In this document: in pieces, positions 20,005 to 28,354 of the stretch
Layout of the letters: the number at the start of each line of letters is the position of its first letter
How positions within the stretch are numbered: the stretch's first letter is position 1
NCBI RefSeq assembly: GCF_032818155.1
Contig: NZ_CP102589.1
Location: forward strand, 1,412,001 to 1,476,000
Direction of reading: 5' to 3'
Source: Niallia taxi
GTDB taxonomy: Bacteria > Bacillota > Bacilli > Bacillales > Cytobacillaceae
DNA length: 64,000 nt
Program-made: the position numbers and the translations under genes
The notes under the pieces: model-generated
Database searches by the model: none
What the model was told of the DNA's origin: nothing
Seen by the model: the letters and a program-made list of their open reading frames with translations, nothing else

Positions 20005-20055
20005 ATAACAAAACAGCGGCATGGATTATCCATGGCCGCTGTTTTGTTATTTTTC
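20005..20055. terminator. Terminator between convergent fxsA and ytvI
   Basis: ATAACAAAACAGCGGC...ATGG pairs with CCAT...GCCGCTGTTTTGTTAT and is followed by T on the + strand. The ytvI stop codon lies inside the right arm. Confidence 0.88.
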
Positions 20056-21162
20056 TGCTCCTTTAATGAAGCTCCATAAATCAGCGAAAACACCAGCTTT
20101 GTTTAACGTGCTGATAATTACAAGTGTTACTGGACCGACAATTAATCCTAGAAATCCAATTAACTTAAAGCCGACAAATAGGGCGACTAAGGTTGCGAGG
20201 GGATCAAGTCCGATGCTGGATGACAATATTTTCGGCTCCATAATTTGCCTTTGGACAAGAACTATTATGTACAATACAGTTAGTCCAATAGCCTGAGGCA
20301 TTTGACCAGTAATCACTTCATAAATAATCCAAGGAACAAATACGAGTCCTGTTCCTAAATACGGAATTATATCAACAATTCCAGTGACTAACGCTATCGT
20401 AATGGCATAATCAACACGGAGGATGATTAACCCGATAAGAATGATAACAGTTGTAATGGATACTAATGTGAGCTGTGCTTTTAAAAAGCCGAGCAAGGCC
20501 CTTTTTAAATCGACAAACACTGATTTTCCGCTTTTGCTCAAGCGGGGAGGCAGCAGGTTCGTTAACCTCCGTATAAGACGGTTCCAATCCTTGCTTATAA
20601 AAAATGTTGCCAATAAAGAGAAAATAATCACAGTAGCAGCATTTGGAAACCAAGATAAAATAATCGGGATATTCTGAAAGAAGGTTTGGATAAATGTACC
20701 GACACTTGATCCAATCTGTTCGCCAACATTTTTAATATTAGTAATAATCGTATTTTGCTGGTTTGTGCCTAAATTATTAAATGTGCTGGCAAGTTGGTTA
20801 TATAATGGAATGATTTGCGCTGTAAAAAAGTCTTCGATGTATTCAATAAGTAGATTAATATGCTCTGGTACCACATTCGCTAAATAAGCGGCACCTGTTA
20901 CAATTTCTGCAACAAGCAAGGTGATAAGTCCTGCAAATAAAGATAAGATAATAATAATGCTTAAGATTACTGCAAAAGCTCTAGGTAATTTGCACTTAAA
21001 TTGTAGAAAGTTAACAAGGGGGTTCATAAGAAATGCAATCAAAAAGCCTATAATAAATGGATAGGTTATTTTTGATAAATAAAAAAATCCAACAAATATT
21101 AGTATCGTCACTGCAATGACACACAGCAGACGAAGTGAACGGTGAATCAAAGTCATGTTCAA
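20047..21162 (-). CDS. ytvI: Sporulation integral membrane protein YtvI (AI-2E transporter family)
   Basis: 371 residues with about eight membrane segments and the large polar loop between the early and late segments typical of the AI-2E/UPF0118 family. The name YtvI comes from context (pyk-fxsA-ytvI) and length; members are thought to act in the mother cell during sporulation, but the transported substrate is unknown. The start is TTG at 21162, eight bases after GGGAGG; ATG six bases later is an alternative. A related protein is encoded at 48856-49983. Confidence 0.85.
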   Translation of the reverse strand: MNMTLIHRSLRLLCVIAVTILIFVGFFYLSKITYPFIIGFLIAFLMNPLVNFLQFKCKLPRAFAVILSIIIILSLFAGLITLLVAEIVTGAAYLANVVPEHINLLIEYIEDFFTAQIIPLYNQLASTFNNLGTNQQNTIITNIKNVGEQIGSSVGTFIQTFFQNIPIILSWFPNAATVIIFSLLATFFISKDWNRLIRRLTNLLPPRLSKSGKSVFVDLKRALLGFLKAQLTLVSITTVIILIGLIILRVDYAITIALVTGIVDIIPYLGTGLVFVPWIIYEVITGQMPQAIGLTVLYIIVLVQRQIMEPKILSSSIGLDPLATLVALFVGFKLIGFLGLIVGPVTLVIISTLNKAGVFADLWSFIKGAEK

Positions 21163-21362
21163 ACAATTGTCCTCCCATTCTCGCTTAAAAATACATATTA
21201 GTTTGTTTAATCTTTGTTATTCATATGTATACAATTCAAAAATAACCATATAAAAAATGTAAGCTCACTATGGCTCATCCATGCTATATCATTGATTATA
21301 GAGGAAAAGAAAAGGATGGGTCAATTAATGGTCATTTAGTTTTCGAAAAGGAGTAATCAACT

Positions 21363-21824
21363 ATGTTCAGTCAATCATACCTATTTTTGTATTTATTAAT
21401 CTTTATAGCTCTTATTGCAAAGAATACTTCCCTGCTAATTGCAGTTGGAGCCTTATTACTTTTGAAGGCGATCGGGCTTGATGCCAAATCCTTTTCCTTC
21501 ATCCAGTCGAAGGGTATTAATTGGGGAGTGACCATCATTACGATTGCTGTGCTTGCACCAATTGCAACAGGAGAAATCGGATTCCGGGACTTGTCAGCGG
21601 CTTTTAAATCACCGTTTGCATGGATTGCCCTATTATCTGGTATAGCAGTTGCATTGCTGGCAAAAGGCGGCGTTAATTTATTATCATCAGATCCACAAAT
21701 CACCACTGCACTTGTACTAGGGACAATATTGGCAGTCTCTTTATTTAAAGGAGTTGCGGTTGGTCCTCTAATAGGTGCTGGTATTGCTTATATGGCGATG
21801 CGTGCAATGGAATGGTTTAAATAA
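21363..21824 (+). CDS. ytwI: UPF0756 membrane protein (YtwI)
   Basis: 153 residues, four hydrophobic segments, with glycine-rich turns in the last half. It belongs to the DUF441/UPF0756 family of unknown function, found at this place next to ytvI in Bacillus. The start is ATG behind AAAAGGAG. It is divergent from ytvI with a 200-base spacer and has its own terminator. Confidence 0.85.
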   Translation: MFSQSYLFLYLLIFIALIAKNTSLLIAVGALLLLKAIGLDAKSFSFIQSKGINWGVTIITIAVLAPIATGEIGFRDLSAAFKSPFAWIALLSGIAVALLAKGGVNLLSSDPQITTALVLGTILAVSLFKGVAVGPLIGAGIAYMAMRAMEWFK

Positions 21825-21827
21825 CTT

Positions 21828-21858
21828 CTGGGAATCAGTGCTGATTCCCTTTTTTTAT
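21828..21858 (+). terminator. Terminator after ytwI
   Basis: GGGAATCAG (21830-21838) and CTGATTCCC (21841-21849) with a two-base apex as written, so the real loop opens a pair or two, then seven T. Confidence 0.88.
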
Positions 21859-21957
21859 TCCAAAATTCTCCTTTTTATTATTGAATTTCGTGTTCTTCTA
21901 CATATTGTAAGAAAATCTTTCGTGAAAATGCTACCAATATTCATTTCGAAATTAAAA

Positions 21958-21991
21958 TTTATATAATAATTACAATTTGAAATTATATAAA
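21958..21991 (+). repeat. AT-only inverted repeat upstream of the MFS gene
   Basis: TTTATATAAT (21958-21967) and ATTATATAAA (21982-21991) are perfect ten-base arms around 14 bases. Confidence 0.5.
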
Positions 21992-22019
21992 GATAATTGT
22001 TTTCAAAACGAAAAAACCG

Positions 22020-22036
22020 TGTCAGAAAATCTGACA
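22020..22036 (+). promoter_or_regulatory. Perfect 17-base palindrome, likely operator
   Basis: TGTCAGA-AAA-TCTGACA, 69 bases before the MFS start. Symmetry, size and position suit a dimeric repressor. No regulator gene is adjacent, so the binding protein is unknown. Confidence 0.6.
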
Positions 22037-22104
22037 GAATACATTTCCTTTTGTTTTTATCATGGTACTATTATGTCAACATTTTAGTTAAAGGAGACTT
22101 GTAC

Positions 22105-23343
22105 ATGAAAAAAACACGTCCTGCACTCACTATCTTTTTATTCTTTTTAGGCTGGGTATTTATGTATGCTGACAGGAATATTTTATCGCCTGTTATGGGA
22201 AGCATCGGGGAGGAATGGAGTTTAAATCAAACACAGCTAGGCCTAATGTCGACTGTTTTCTTTGCTGCATATGCATTCATGCAAATCCCGACAGGAATTT
22301 TAGCAGATAAATTCGGCCGTGTGAAAGTTCTTGTTATCGGCTTTATCGTTTTTGGTATCGGAACATATTTGAGCGGTGCATCTGCAACCTTCGGGATATT
22401 TTTAATGATGCGTGCACTTACTGGCTTAGGCGAAGGCACCTATTACGGGTCCCAATATGGTATTTCCTCCACGATTACACCGAAAAAGTATCGAGGACTT
22501 GTTTCTGCCATCATTAATAGCGGAATGGCGTTTGGTATTTCGCTAGGATTCATGTCATCAAGCTATTTTACTTATACATTGAATAAAGGATGGCAATTTC
22601 CCTTTTATGTATTTGCGATTCCAACTATTATTGTTGGTATCTTGATTGCTATTTTTGTCCGTGACAACTCGCATAAAGAGAAAAAACAGAATGTTCAAGC
22701 AACGGAAAAAGTGGAGTTGAAAAAAATCTTCACAAAAAATCATATATTCGTTTATATTTTGATTTTCTGCTCCTTATATGGATTTTTTGGAATGCTTACA
22801 TGGCTTCCCTATTATTTGCAAACAGCTAGAGATATTGAAGCATCACAAACAGGAATTATTTCTTCTTTAGTACCATGGGCTTCTATCCCTGGAGCAATTC
22901 TTTTCGGTTTCTTATCTGATCGAATTAAAAGCAGAAAACCGCTAATTATCGGCCTTGCTTTAGCAGGTGCATTATGTCAATTTATTATCCCGTATACAGA
23001 AAATTATTCATTTTTAATTGTCGGCTTATGCTTGTACGGTTTACTTGGAAAATTGGCGTTAGATCCAGTTTTGATTTCCTATATGGCTGACATAACTCCA
23101 CAGTCGATGTATTCAAGAGTGTATGGGTTCTTTAACTTCAGCGGAATGCTTTCATCCATTTTCGCACCATATATTACAGGGTATTTTGCTGACAAAACAG
23201 GAAGTCTTGAATTTGGGTTTTATTTAGCAGGAGGGCTGTTAATAATCGGTGCTGTGTTGTTTTTATTCACAACTGATAAAAATCAAGCTAGTTCCAATTC
23301 CATTCAGCCTGTCAGCTTAAAAAGGGAGGAGAAGCTAGTTTGA
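22105..23343 (+). CDS. Major facilitator superfamily transporter
   Basis: 412 residues from the ATG at 22105, behind AAAGGAGA; the longer frame opening at 21997 has no ribosome-binding site and runs over the operator. Twelve membrane segments can be counted, with the MFS loop motif DKFGRVKVL (about 67-75) between segments 2 and 3 and a cytoplasmic loop near residues 190-210. The substrate cannot be named; anion:cation symporter-like or sugar-phosphate-like members share this pattern. Its stop overlaps the next start (TTGA), so transporter and hydrolase are made together and probably share a substrate. Confidence 0.88.
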   Translation: MKKTRPALTIFLFFLGWVFMYADRNILSPVMGSIGEEWSLNQTQLGLMSTVFFAAYAFMQIPTGILADKFGRVKVLVIGFIVFGIGTYLSGASATFGIFLMMRALTGLGEGTYYGSQYGISSTITPKKYRGLVSAIINSGMAFGISLGFMSSSYFTYTLNKGWQFPFYVFAIPTIIVGILIAIFVRDNSHKEKKQNVQATEKVELKKIFTKNHIFVYILIFCSLYGFFGMLTWLPYYLQTARDIEASQTGIISSLVPWASIPGAILFGFLSDRIKSRKPLIIGLALAGALCQFIIPYTENYSFLIVGLCLYGLLGKLALDPVLISYMADITPQSMYSRVYGFFNFSGMLSSIFAPYITGYFADKTGSLEFGFYLAGGLLIIGAVLFLFTTDKNQASSNSIQPVSLKREEKLV

Positions 23344-24920
23344 ATAAAGTAATTGTTGGTACAAAAACAATGGTTGTAAGTCCACATTATTTAGCATCTC
23401 AGGCTGGAGAAAGAATACTGGAAAAAGGCGGAAACGCCTTTGATGCAGCTGTTGCAGTCAGCGCCTGCCTTGCTGTCGTTTATCCTCATATGACAGGGCT
23501 TGGCGGAGATTCCTTCTGGCTTGCTTATGAAGCAAAGGAAAAGAAAATCCGCTCCTATAATGGCAGCGGCAAATCCGGGGCTGCTGTGACTAGGGATAAA
23601 TATAAAGGAAGGGATTCAATCCCTTTTAGAGGCATAGAAAGTGTCATAACAGTGCCGGGTATGGTGGATAGCTGGGATGCCATATTGAATGAATTTGGAA
23701 GTATGTCGCTTCAAGAAGTACTCGCGCCTGCGATTGAATATGCAAAGCACGGCTTCCCATTATCCAATGACCAATATGAAAATACAGTAAAGAATGTGGA
23801 GCTGCTTAAGAAAGATAAAGATACAGCAGCTATCTTCTTACAGGGCGGGGAAATTCCGCCTGCTTTTCAAAAGTTTGTACAAACAAATCTGGGACACACA
23901 TTATCCCAGTTGGCGGAAAAGGGAAGAGATGATTTCTATAAAGGGGATCTGGCAAAAGAAATCATTACGAGTCTACAGGAAAAAGGTAGCCTTTTGACAG
24001 AAGCAGATTTTGCAAACCATCAAGGAGAGTGGGAGGACCCGCTTTCGAGCACTTATCGAGACTATTCTATATTCCAAGTACCTCCTAATTCACAAGGATT
24101 TGTTGGCTTGATGATCCTTAATATTTTGGAAAATTACGATTTATCAACAATACCTCATGGTTCTTATCAGTATTATCACTTATTGGTGGAGGCAATAAAA
24201 GTGAGCTTCCAAGACCGAAACAAGCACTTGACAGATCCGAACTGGAATAATATTCCTTTGAAAAGGCTCTTAAGCAAGGAATATGCGAGGAAGCTTGCAG
24301 CATCCATATCATATGAAGAAACAAGTCATATATCAACACAGCCTGTCGGCAGCGATACAGCACATGCTGCAGTTGTAGATAGTGAAGGCAATGCCGTTTC
24401 CTTCATTCAAAGCCTTTATTTCGAGTTTGGCTCTGGAATTGTTGCTGGAGAAACAGGGATAACTATGCAAAATAGAGGCTCCTTCTTTTCTTTAGATGAA
24501 CAACATATTAATGCATTGGAACCACAAAAAAGAACTTTTCATACATTGATGCCTGCAATGGCTTTCAAAAACGATAAACCATATGTATTATATGGAACGC
24601 AAGGAGGAGAGGGACAGCCGCAAACGCAAACTGTCATGATTACGAGAATGCTTGATTATGGCATGAATCCTCAGGAGGCAATTAGTGGACCAAGGTTTGT
24701 ATGGGGCAGAACATGGGGGGAAAAGACAGAGGAATTGAAAATAGAAAGTCGCATACCAACAGATGTATTAGAAAAGCTGCAAAAGGCCGGTCACCTTGTT
24801 AAAAGGGTAGAAGCATATGACGGAATTATGGGTCATGCTAATGCAATCCTCATTGATGATCAGGGATATCTTTATGGTGGAGTCGATCCAAGAAGTGATG
24901 GGGCAGCTATCGGAAAGTAA
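23340..24920 (+). CDS. Gamma-glutamyltransferase-like N-terminal-nucleophile hydrolase, cytoplasmic
   Basis: 526 residues, the usual length of the family, but with no signal peptide, so cytoplasmic, unlike classical secreted GGT. Conserved GGNAFDAAVA (about 30-39) and TGLGGDSFW (about 52-60) are present. The self-cleavage site is expected before Thr340 in SDTAHAAVVD; the usual T-T-H is T-A-H here. GNAVSFIQS and QNRG follow. Cytoplasmic relatives act on gamma-glutamyl compounds, oxamate or acylated beta-lactams; which applies is unknown. It starts with TTG overlapping the transporter stop, behind AAAGGGAGGAG. Confidence 0.85.
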   Translation: MNKVIVGTKTMVVSPHYLASQAGERILEKGGNAFDAAVAVSACLAVVYPHMTGLGGDSFWLAYEAKEKKIRSYNGSGKSGAAVTRDKYKGRDSIPFRGIESVITVPGMVDSWDAILNEFGSMSLQEVLAPAIEYAKHGFPLSNDQYENTVKNVELLKKDKDTAAIFLQGGEIPPAFQKFVQTNLGHTLSQLAEKGRDDFYKGDLAKEIITSLQEKGSLLTEADFANHQGEWEDPLSSTYRDYSIFQVPPNSQGFVGLMILNILENYDLSTIPHGSYQYYHLLVEAIKVSFQDRNKHLTDPNWNNIPLKRLLSKEYARKLAASISYEETSHISTQPVGSDTAHAAVVDSEGNAVSFIQSLYFEFGSGIVAGETGITMQNRGSFFSLDEQHINALEPQKRTFHTLMPAMAFKNDKPYVLYGTQGGEGQPQTQTVMITRMLDYGMNPQEAISGPRFVWGRTWGEKTEELKIESRIPTDVLEKLQKAGHLVKRVEAYDGIMGHANAILIDDQGYLYGGVDPRSDGAAIGK

Positions 24921-24934
24921 TAAATAAGAAGAAT

Positions 24935-24966
24935 TAGGCACAGCCTCATGGATGCTGTGCCCTTTT
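24935..24966 (+). terminator. Terminator after the GGT-like gene
   Basis: GGCACAGC (24937-24944) pairs with GCTGTGCC (24954-24961), followed by a short CTTTT. Confidence 0.65.
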
Positions 24967-25151
24967 GGATGCAATATTATTGTGCCATATTCATTTTTTT
25001 ATGAACAAAAGTTACTTCTGTCCATTTGTTCTGTCAGTTACTTTCATGAAAATTCAGGAATATAAGTGCTGTGAAAAGAATATATTTTACAAGCGAGATA
25101 GTAACTATGTAATATTTTTTACTATATTGATAGTTTATAGGTGTAAAATAT

Positions 25152-25180
25152 GAGACATTTTGATAATTTTTAGGTATAAT
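25152..25180 (+). promoter_or_regulatory. Candidate citZ promoter
   Basis: GAGACA, 17 bases, TATAAT. The -10 is perfect and the -35 matches TTGACA at 4 of 6. A second TATAAT near 25344-25350 has no matching -35. Confidence 0.5.
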
Positions 25181-25244
25181 AAAAATGTAGTTACGGAAAA
25201 CCCGTATTTTCGAAATGGAATCACTTATTTTTTTTGATGAAAAA

Positions 25245-25258
25245 TGTAAGCATTTACA
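25245..25258 (+). promoter_or_regulatory. cre site (CcpA) in the citZ leader
   Basis: TGTAAGCATTTACA matches the cre consensus TGWAANCGNTNWCA at all but one position (A for the central G). It lies about 60 bases after the predicted start point, a common place for CcpA roadblock repression. Carbon catabolite control of citZ is known in B. subtilis. Confidence 0.7.
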
Positions 25259-25619
25259 AATCCTTAATATGACAAAATAGCAAAGTGATTTACAATTAAA
25301 AATGGTAAAAAAAGTCCCTCAATATCTGGCCTTAAAAATCCGCACTATAATTTTTTATTGATTTTTAGGTACATAATCAGTTAATCTTACAAAATAGTGA
25401 ACTTTTTTCACGGCAGTTTTTCGGCCGGCACTAAAACTTTATTAAATGGCTCCAAACAAGCTTAATTAACTTCATTCGGAATAATCGAAAAATTCAATGT
25501 AGAGGCAAGATTCATTTAAAAATTTTTAAATATATACGTAACTACATTCATGAATAATATGGGTATTTAACTTATTGCGATGTATTGGAGAGAAGTAAGG
25601 AGAAAAGGAGAGATAGTTT

Positions 25620-26735
25620 ATGGCAGTAACAAGAGGTCTTGAAGGAATAATTGCAACAACTTCTTCTATTAGCTCTATCATTGATGATTCATTATCCTAT
25701 GTTGGTTATGATATTGATGTGTTGGCAGAGAACTCCAGTTTTGAAGAAGTAGTTTTTTTGCTGTGGAACAGAAGGTTGCCGACAGAAGCGGAATTGAATG
25801 AGTTAAAGCAAGAATTAGCAGACAATGCAGAGCTGCCTGCGCCGCTGCTTGAACAGCTGAAGCTAATGCCACTTAATAACGTACATCCAATGGCTGTTCT
25901 TCGTTCAGTAGTATCCCTTCTTGGTGTGTATGACAAGGATGCTGACTTTATGGATGAAAGCACAAACTACCAAAAGGCATTGCGATTACAAGCCAAAATC
26001 CCTACTATCGTTACAGCCTTTTCTAGATTAAGAAAAGGGCTTGATCCGATTGCACCTAGAAAAGATTTAAGCTTTGCAGCTAATTTTTTATATATGCTGA
26101 CAGGGGAAGAACCTGAGAGCATTGCGGTAGAGGCATTTAATAAAGCATTAGTGCTTCATGCAGACCATGAGCTGAACGCCTCCACCTTTACAGCAAGGGT
26201 ATGTGTGGCAACATTGTCTGATGTTTATTCAGGCATTACATCTGCAATAGGTGCATTAAAGGGACCATTGCACGGTGGTGCTAACGAAGCTGTTATGAAA
26301 ATGCTGACAGAAATCGGCGGTGTCGATAATGTTGATGCATATATTTTTGAAAAAATGGAAAAGAAAGAAAAAATCATGGGCTTTGGTCACCGTGTTTACC
26401 GTAAGGGTGACCCTCGTGCTAAGCATTTGAAGGAAATGGCAAGCAAGCTGACAGATTTGACTGGACAATCAGAGCTTTATGATATGAGCATAAGAATTGA
26501 AGAGCTGTTAAAGGAGAAGAAGAATCTTGTTCCTAATGTGGATTTCTTTTCTGCTTCTGTTTATCACAGCTTGGAGATCGATCATGATTTGTTCACACCA
26601 ATCTTTGCAGTGAGCAGGGTTTCCGGCTGGCTTGCCCATATTTTGGAGCAATACGAAAACAATCGCTTAATCAGACCTAGAGCTGATTATACAGGACCTG
26701 AAAGAGCGGTTTACATTCCTGTTCATGAACGCTAA
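25620..26735 (+). CDS. citZ: Citrate synthase
   Basis: 371 residues, the short Gram-positive type. It condenses acetyl-CoA and oxaloacetate at the entry of the TCA cycle. Catalytic regions GPLHGGANEAVMKML (His about 221) and GFGHRVYRKGDPRAKHL (His about 260), with the C-terminal arginine region RPRADYTGP, are present. The start is ATG behind AAAAGGAGAG. First gene of the citZ-icd-mdh cluster, but separated from icd by a structured gap with a terminator-like hairpin. Confidence 0.96.
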   Translation: MAVTRGLEGIIATTSSISSIIDDSLSYVGYDIDVLAENSSFEEVVFLLWNRRLPTEAELNELKQELADNAELPAPLLEQLKLMPLNNVHPMAVLRSVVSLLGVYDKDADFMDESTNYQKALRLQAKIPTIVTAFSRLRKGLDPIAPRKDLSFAANFLYMLTGEEPESIAVEAFNKALVLHADHELNASTFTARVCVATLSDVYSGITSAIGALKGPLHGGANEAVMKMLTEIGGVDNVDAYIFEKMEKKEKIMGFGHRVYRKGDPRAKHLKEMASKLTDLTGQSELYDMSIRIEELLKEKKNLVPNVDFFSASVYHSLEIDHDLFTPIFAVSRVSGWLAHILEQYENNRLIRPRADYTGPERAVYIPVHER

Positions 26736-26748
26736 GTTTAAGCGTCTA

Positions 26749-26757
26749 TGATATACT
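26749..26757 (+). promoter_or_regulatory. Extended -10 element in the citZ-icd gap
   Basis: TG-A-TATACT just after the citZ stop. No good -35, but extended -10 promoters often lack one. It would start a transcript near 26764 carrying the hairpins described next. Confidence 0.4.
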
Positions 26758-26763
26758 AAATTT

Positions 26764-26931
26764 AGCATAGAACAAGCAGAGTCCAACTCTCCCTTTGGAG
26801 GGTTTGGTGGGATGACCGGCATACATTGCCAAGCGCCCTTCTAAGACGAAGCCGATATGCTCGAGAACTTACTTTAGCCATTTCTGCAAAAGGAGGAACG
26901 TTCCTTTTGCAGGAAATACTTTTTTAACGGA
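26764..26931 (+). ncRNA. Structured leader or attenuator between citZ and icd (candidate)
   Basis: Three stems in order. First, CCAACTCTCC (26783-26792) with GGAGGG-T-TTGG (26797-26807), loop CTTT. Second, CGGCATA (26817-26823) with TATGC-T-CG (26856-26863), enclosing CTTC / GAAG (26838-26841 / 26848-26851). Third, TTTCTGCAAAAGGA (26881-26894) with TCCTTTTGCAGGAAA (26902-26916), followed by TACTTTTTT, which looks like a terminator. The icd ribosome-binding site follows directly. I do not recognise a known RNA family. It may set icd expression relative to citZ. Confidence 0.5.
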
Positions 26932-26940
26932 GGGATACAT

Positions 26941-28209
26941 ATGAAAGGCGAAAAAATTTCAGTAGTTGATGGTGTATTAAATGTACCAGCTAATCCAATC
27001 GTACCATTTATCGAAGGTGACGGAATCGGTCCGGATATCTGGGCTTCAGCTTCAAGAGTGCTTGATGCTGCCGTGGAAAAAGCATATAGCGGCGAGCGTA
27101 AGATTGTGTGGAAAGAAGTGTTAGCTGGAGAAAAGGCATTCAACGAAACAGGCGAATGGCTTCCATCTGAGACATTGGAAGAAATAAGAGAATACTTGAT
27201 TGCTATAAAAGGTCCATTGACAACTCCTGTCGGCGGCGGTATTCGTTCATTGAACGTTGCGCTTCGTCAAGAGCTTGATCTATATGTATGTTTACGTCCT
27301 GTCAGATGGTTTGAAGGCGTTCCTTCTCCTATTAAACGTCCACAGGATACTGACATGGTTATCTTCCGTGAAAATACAGAAGATATTTATGCAGGAATTG
27401 AGTATGAAAAAGGCTCTGAAGGCGTTGCGAAATTATTGAAATTCCTTCAAGATGAGATGGGTGTTAACAAAATCAGATTCCCTGAAACTTCTGGATTAGG
27501 AATCAAACCTGTTTCTGAAGAAGGAACAAGCCGTTTAGTGCGAGCAGCAATCAACTATGCCATTAAAGAAGGCAGAAAGTCTGTGACTCTTGTACATAAA
27601 GGCAATATCATGAAATTCACTGAAGGTGCCTTCAAAAACTGGGGCTATGAATTAGCCGAGAAGGAATTCGGGGACAAGGTGTTCACGTGGGCACAATATG
27701 ACCGCATTAACGAAGAGCAAGGCTCTGATGCTGCAAATAAAGCACAGGCAGAGGCTGAAGCTGCTGGAAAAATCATTGTGAAAGATTCCATTGCTGATAT
27801 CTTCCTGCAACAAATCTTAACTCGTCCAACAGAGTTCGATGTAGTTGCTACAATGAACTTGAATGGAGATTATATTTCCGATGCACTTGCTGCTCAAGTA
27901 GGCGGAATTGGGATTGCTCCAGGAGCGAATATCAACTATGAAACAGGGCACGCTATTTTCGAAGCTACACATGGTACAGCACCGAAATATGCTGGTCAGG
28001 ATAAAGTGAACCCTTCTTCCGTTCTGTTGTCAGGTGTCTTATTGCTTGAGCATTTAGGCTGGAATGAAGCAGCTCAGTTAATCGTTTCTTCTGTTGAAAA
28101 GACTATCGCTTCAAAAGTGGTCACTTACGATTTCGCTCGTTTAATGGACGGAGCGACAGAAGTGAAATGCTCTGAATTCGGTGATGAATTAATTAAAAAT
28201 ATGGACTAA
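26941..28209 (+). CDS. icd: Isocitrate dehydrogenase (NADP)
   Basis: 422 residues. It oxidises isocitrate to 2-oxoglutarate with NADP. The substrate loop with the regulatory serine ([12 protein letters not shown]), arginine-rich [20 protein letters not shown], and the metal/NADP segment [19 protein letters not shown] followed by [13 protein letters not shown] are all present. The start is ATG behind ACGGAGGG. A GC-rich terminator separates it from mdh. Confidence 0.97.
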   Translation: MKGEKISVVDGVLNVPANPIVPFIEGDGIGPDIWASASRVLDAAVEKAYSGERKIVWKEVLAGEKAFNETGEWLPSETLEEIREYLIAIKGPLTTPVGGGIRSLNVALRQELDLYVCLRPVRWFEGVPSPIKRPQDTDMVIFRENTEDIYAGIEYEKGSEGVAKLLKFLQDEMGVNKIRFPETSGLGIKPVSEEGTSRLVRAAINYAIKEGRKSVTLVHKGNIMKFTEGAFKNWGYELAEKEFGDKVFTWAQYDRINEEQGSDAANKAQAEAEAAGKIIVKDSIADIFLQQILTRPTEFDVVATMNLNGDYISDALAAQVGGIGIAPGANINYETGHAIFEATHGTAPKYAGQDKVNPSSVLLSGVLLLEHLGWNEAAQLIVSSVEKTIASKVVTYDFARLMDGATEVKCSEFGDELIKNMD

Positions 28210-28285
28210 AGATTGCTTATTTGTATGAATTTGACTGGTGTTCCTAAGCAAGGAATACTTGTTGAATGTGCGGCTTAGTCTATTT

Positions 28286-28322
28286 GAGGGAAGAGTGTGA
28301 GGGGCCTCTTCCCTCTTTTATT
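28286..28322 (+). terminator. Terminator between icd and mdh
   Basis: Perfect ten-base arms GAGGGAAGAG (28286-28295) and CTCTTCCCTC (28306-28315), followed by TTTTATT. No new promoter is obvious before mdh, so partial read-through probably supplies it. Confidence 0.85.
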
Positions 28323-28354
28323 GGAGTTAAGCAATGAAAAAGGAGGAATAGCAA

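Larger units (their letters stand above)
24967..25619 (+). other. Long region upstream of citZ: promoter, cre site and long leader
   Basis: No credible gene. It holds a promoter at 25152-25180, a cre site at 25245-25258, a 12-base inverted repeat with arms at 25184-25195 and 25537-25548, the recurring heptamer GTAACTA (25101, 25538, and inverted within 25188-25194), another inverted repeat ATATTTTAC / GTAAAATAT (about 25083-25091 and 25143-25151) and an AT palindrome TTTAAAAATTTTTAAA at 25515-25530. The predicted transcript has a leader of more than 400 bases. Confidence 0.6.

Noticed and set aside
21163..21362. SigE promoter for ytvI
   Set aside because: CATATGAAT resembles a SigE -10, but the matching -35 is poor. 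I could not support it.
21997..22104. N-terminal extension of the MFS protein
   Set aside because: The frame is open, but it has no ribosome-binding site, encodes a polar lysine/arginine-rich stretch unlike MFS starts, and covers the palindromic operator. ATG at 22105 has a good site.
25344..25350. Second TATAAT as the main citZ promoter
   Set aside because: No acceptable -35 at 16-18 bases; kept only as a remark.
26874..27143. Minus-strand frame across the icd start
   Set aside because: Antisense shadow of icd that also covers the terminator-like hairpin.
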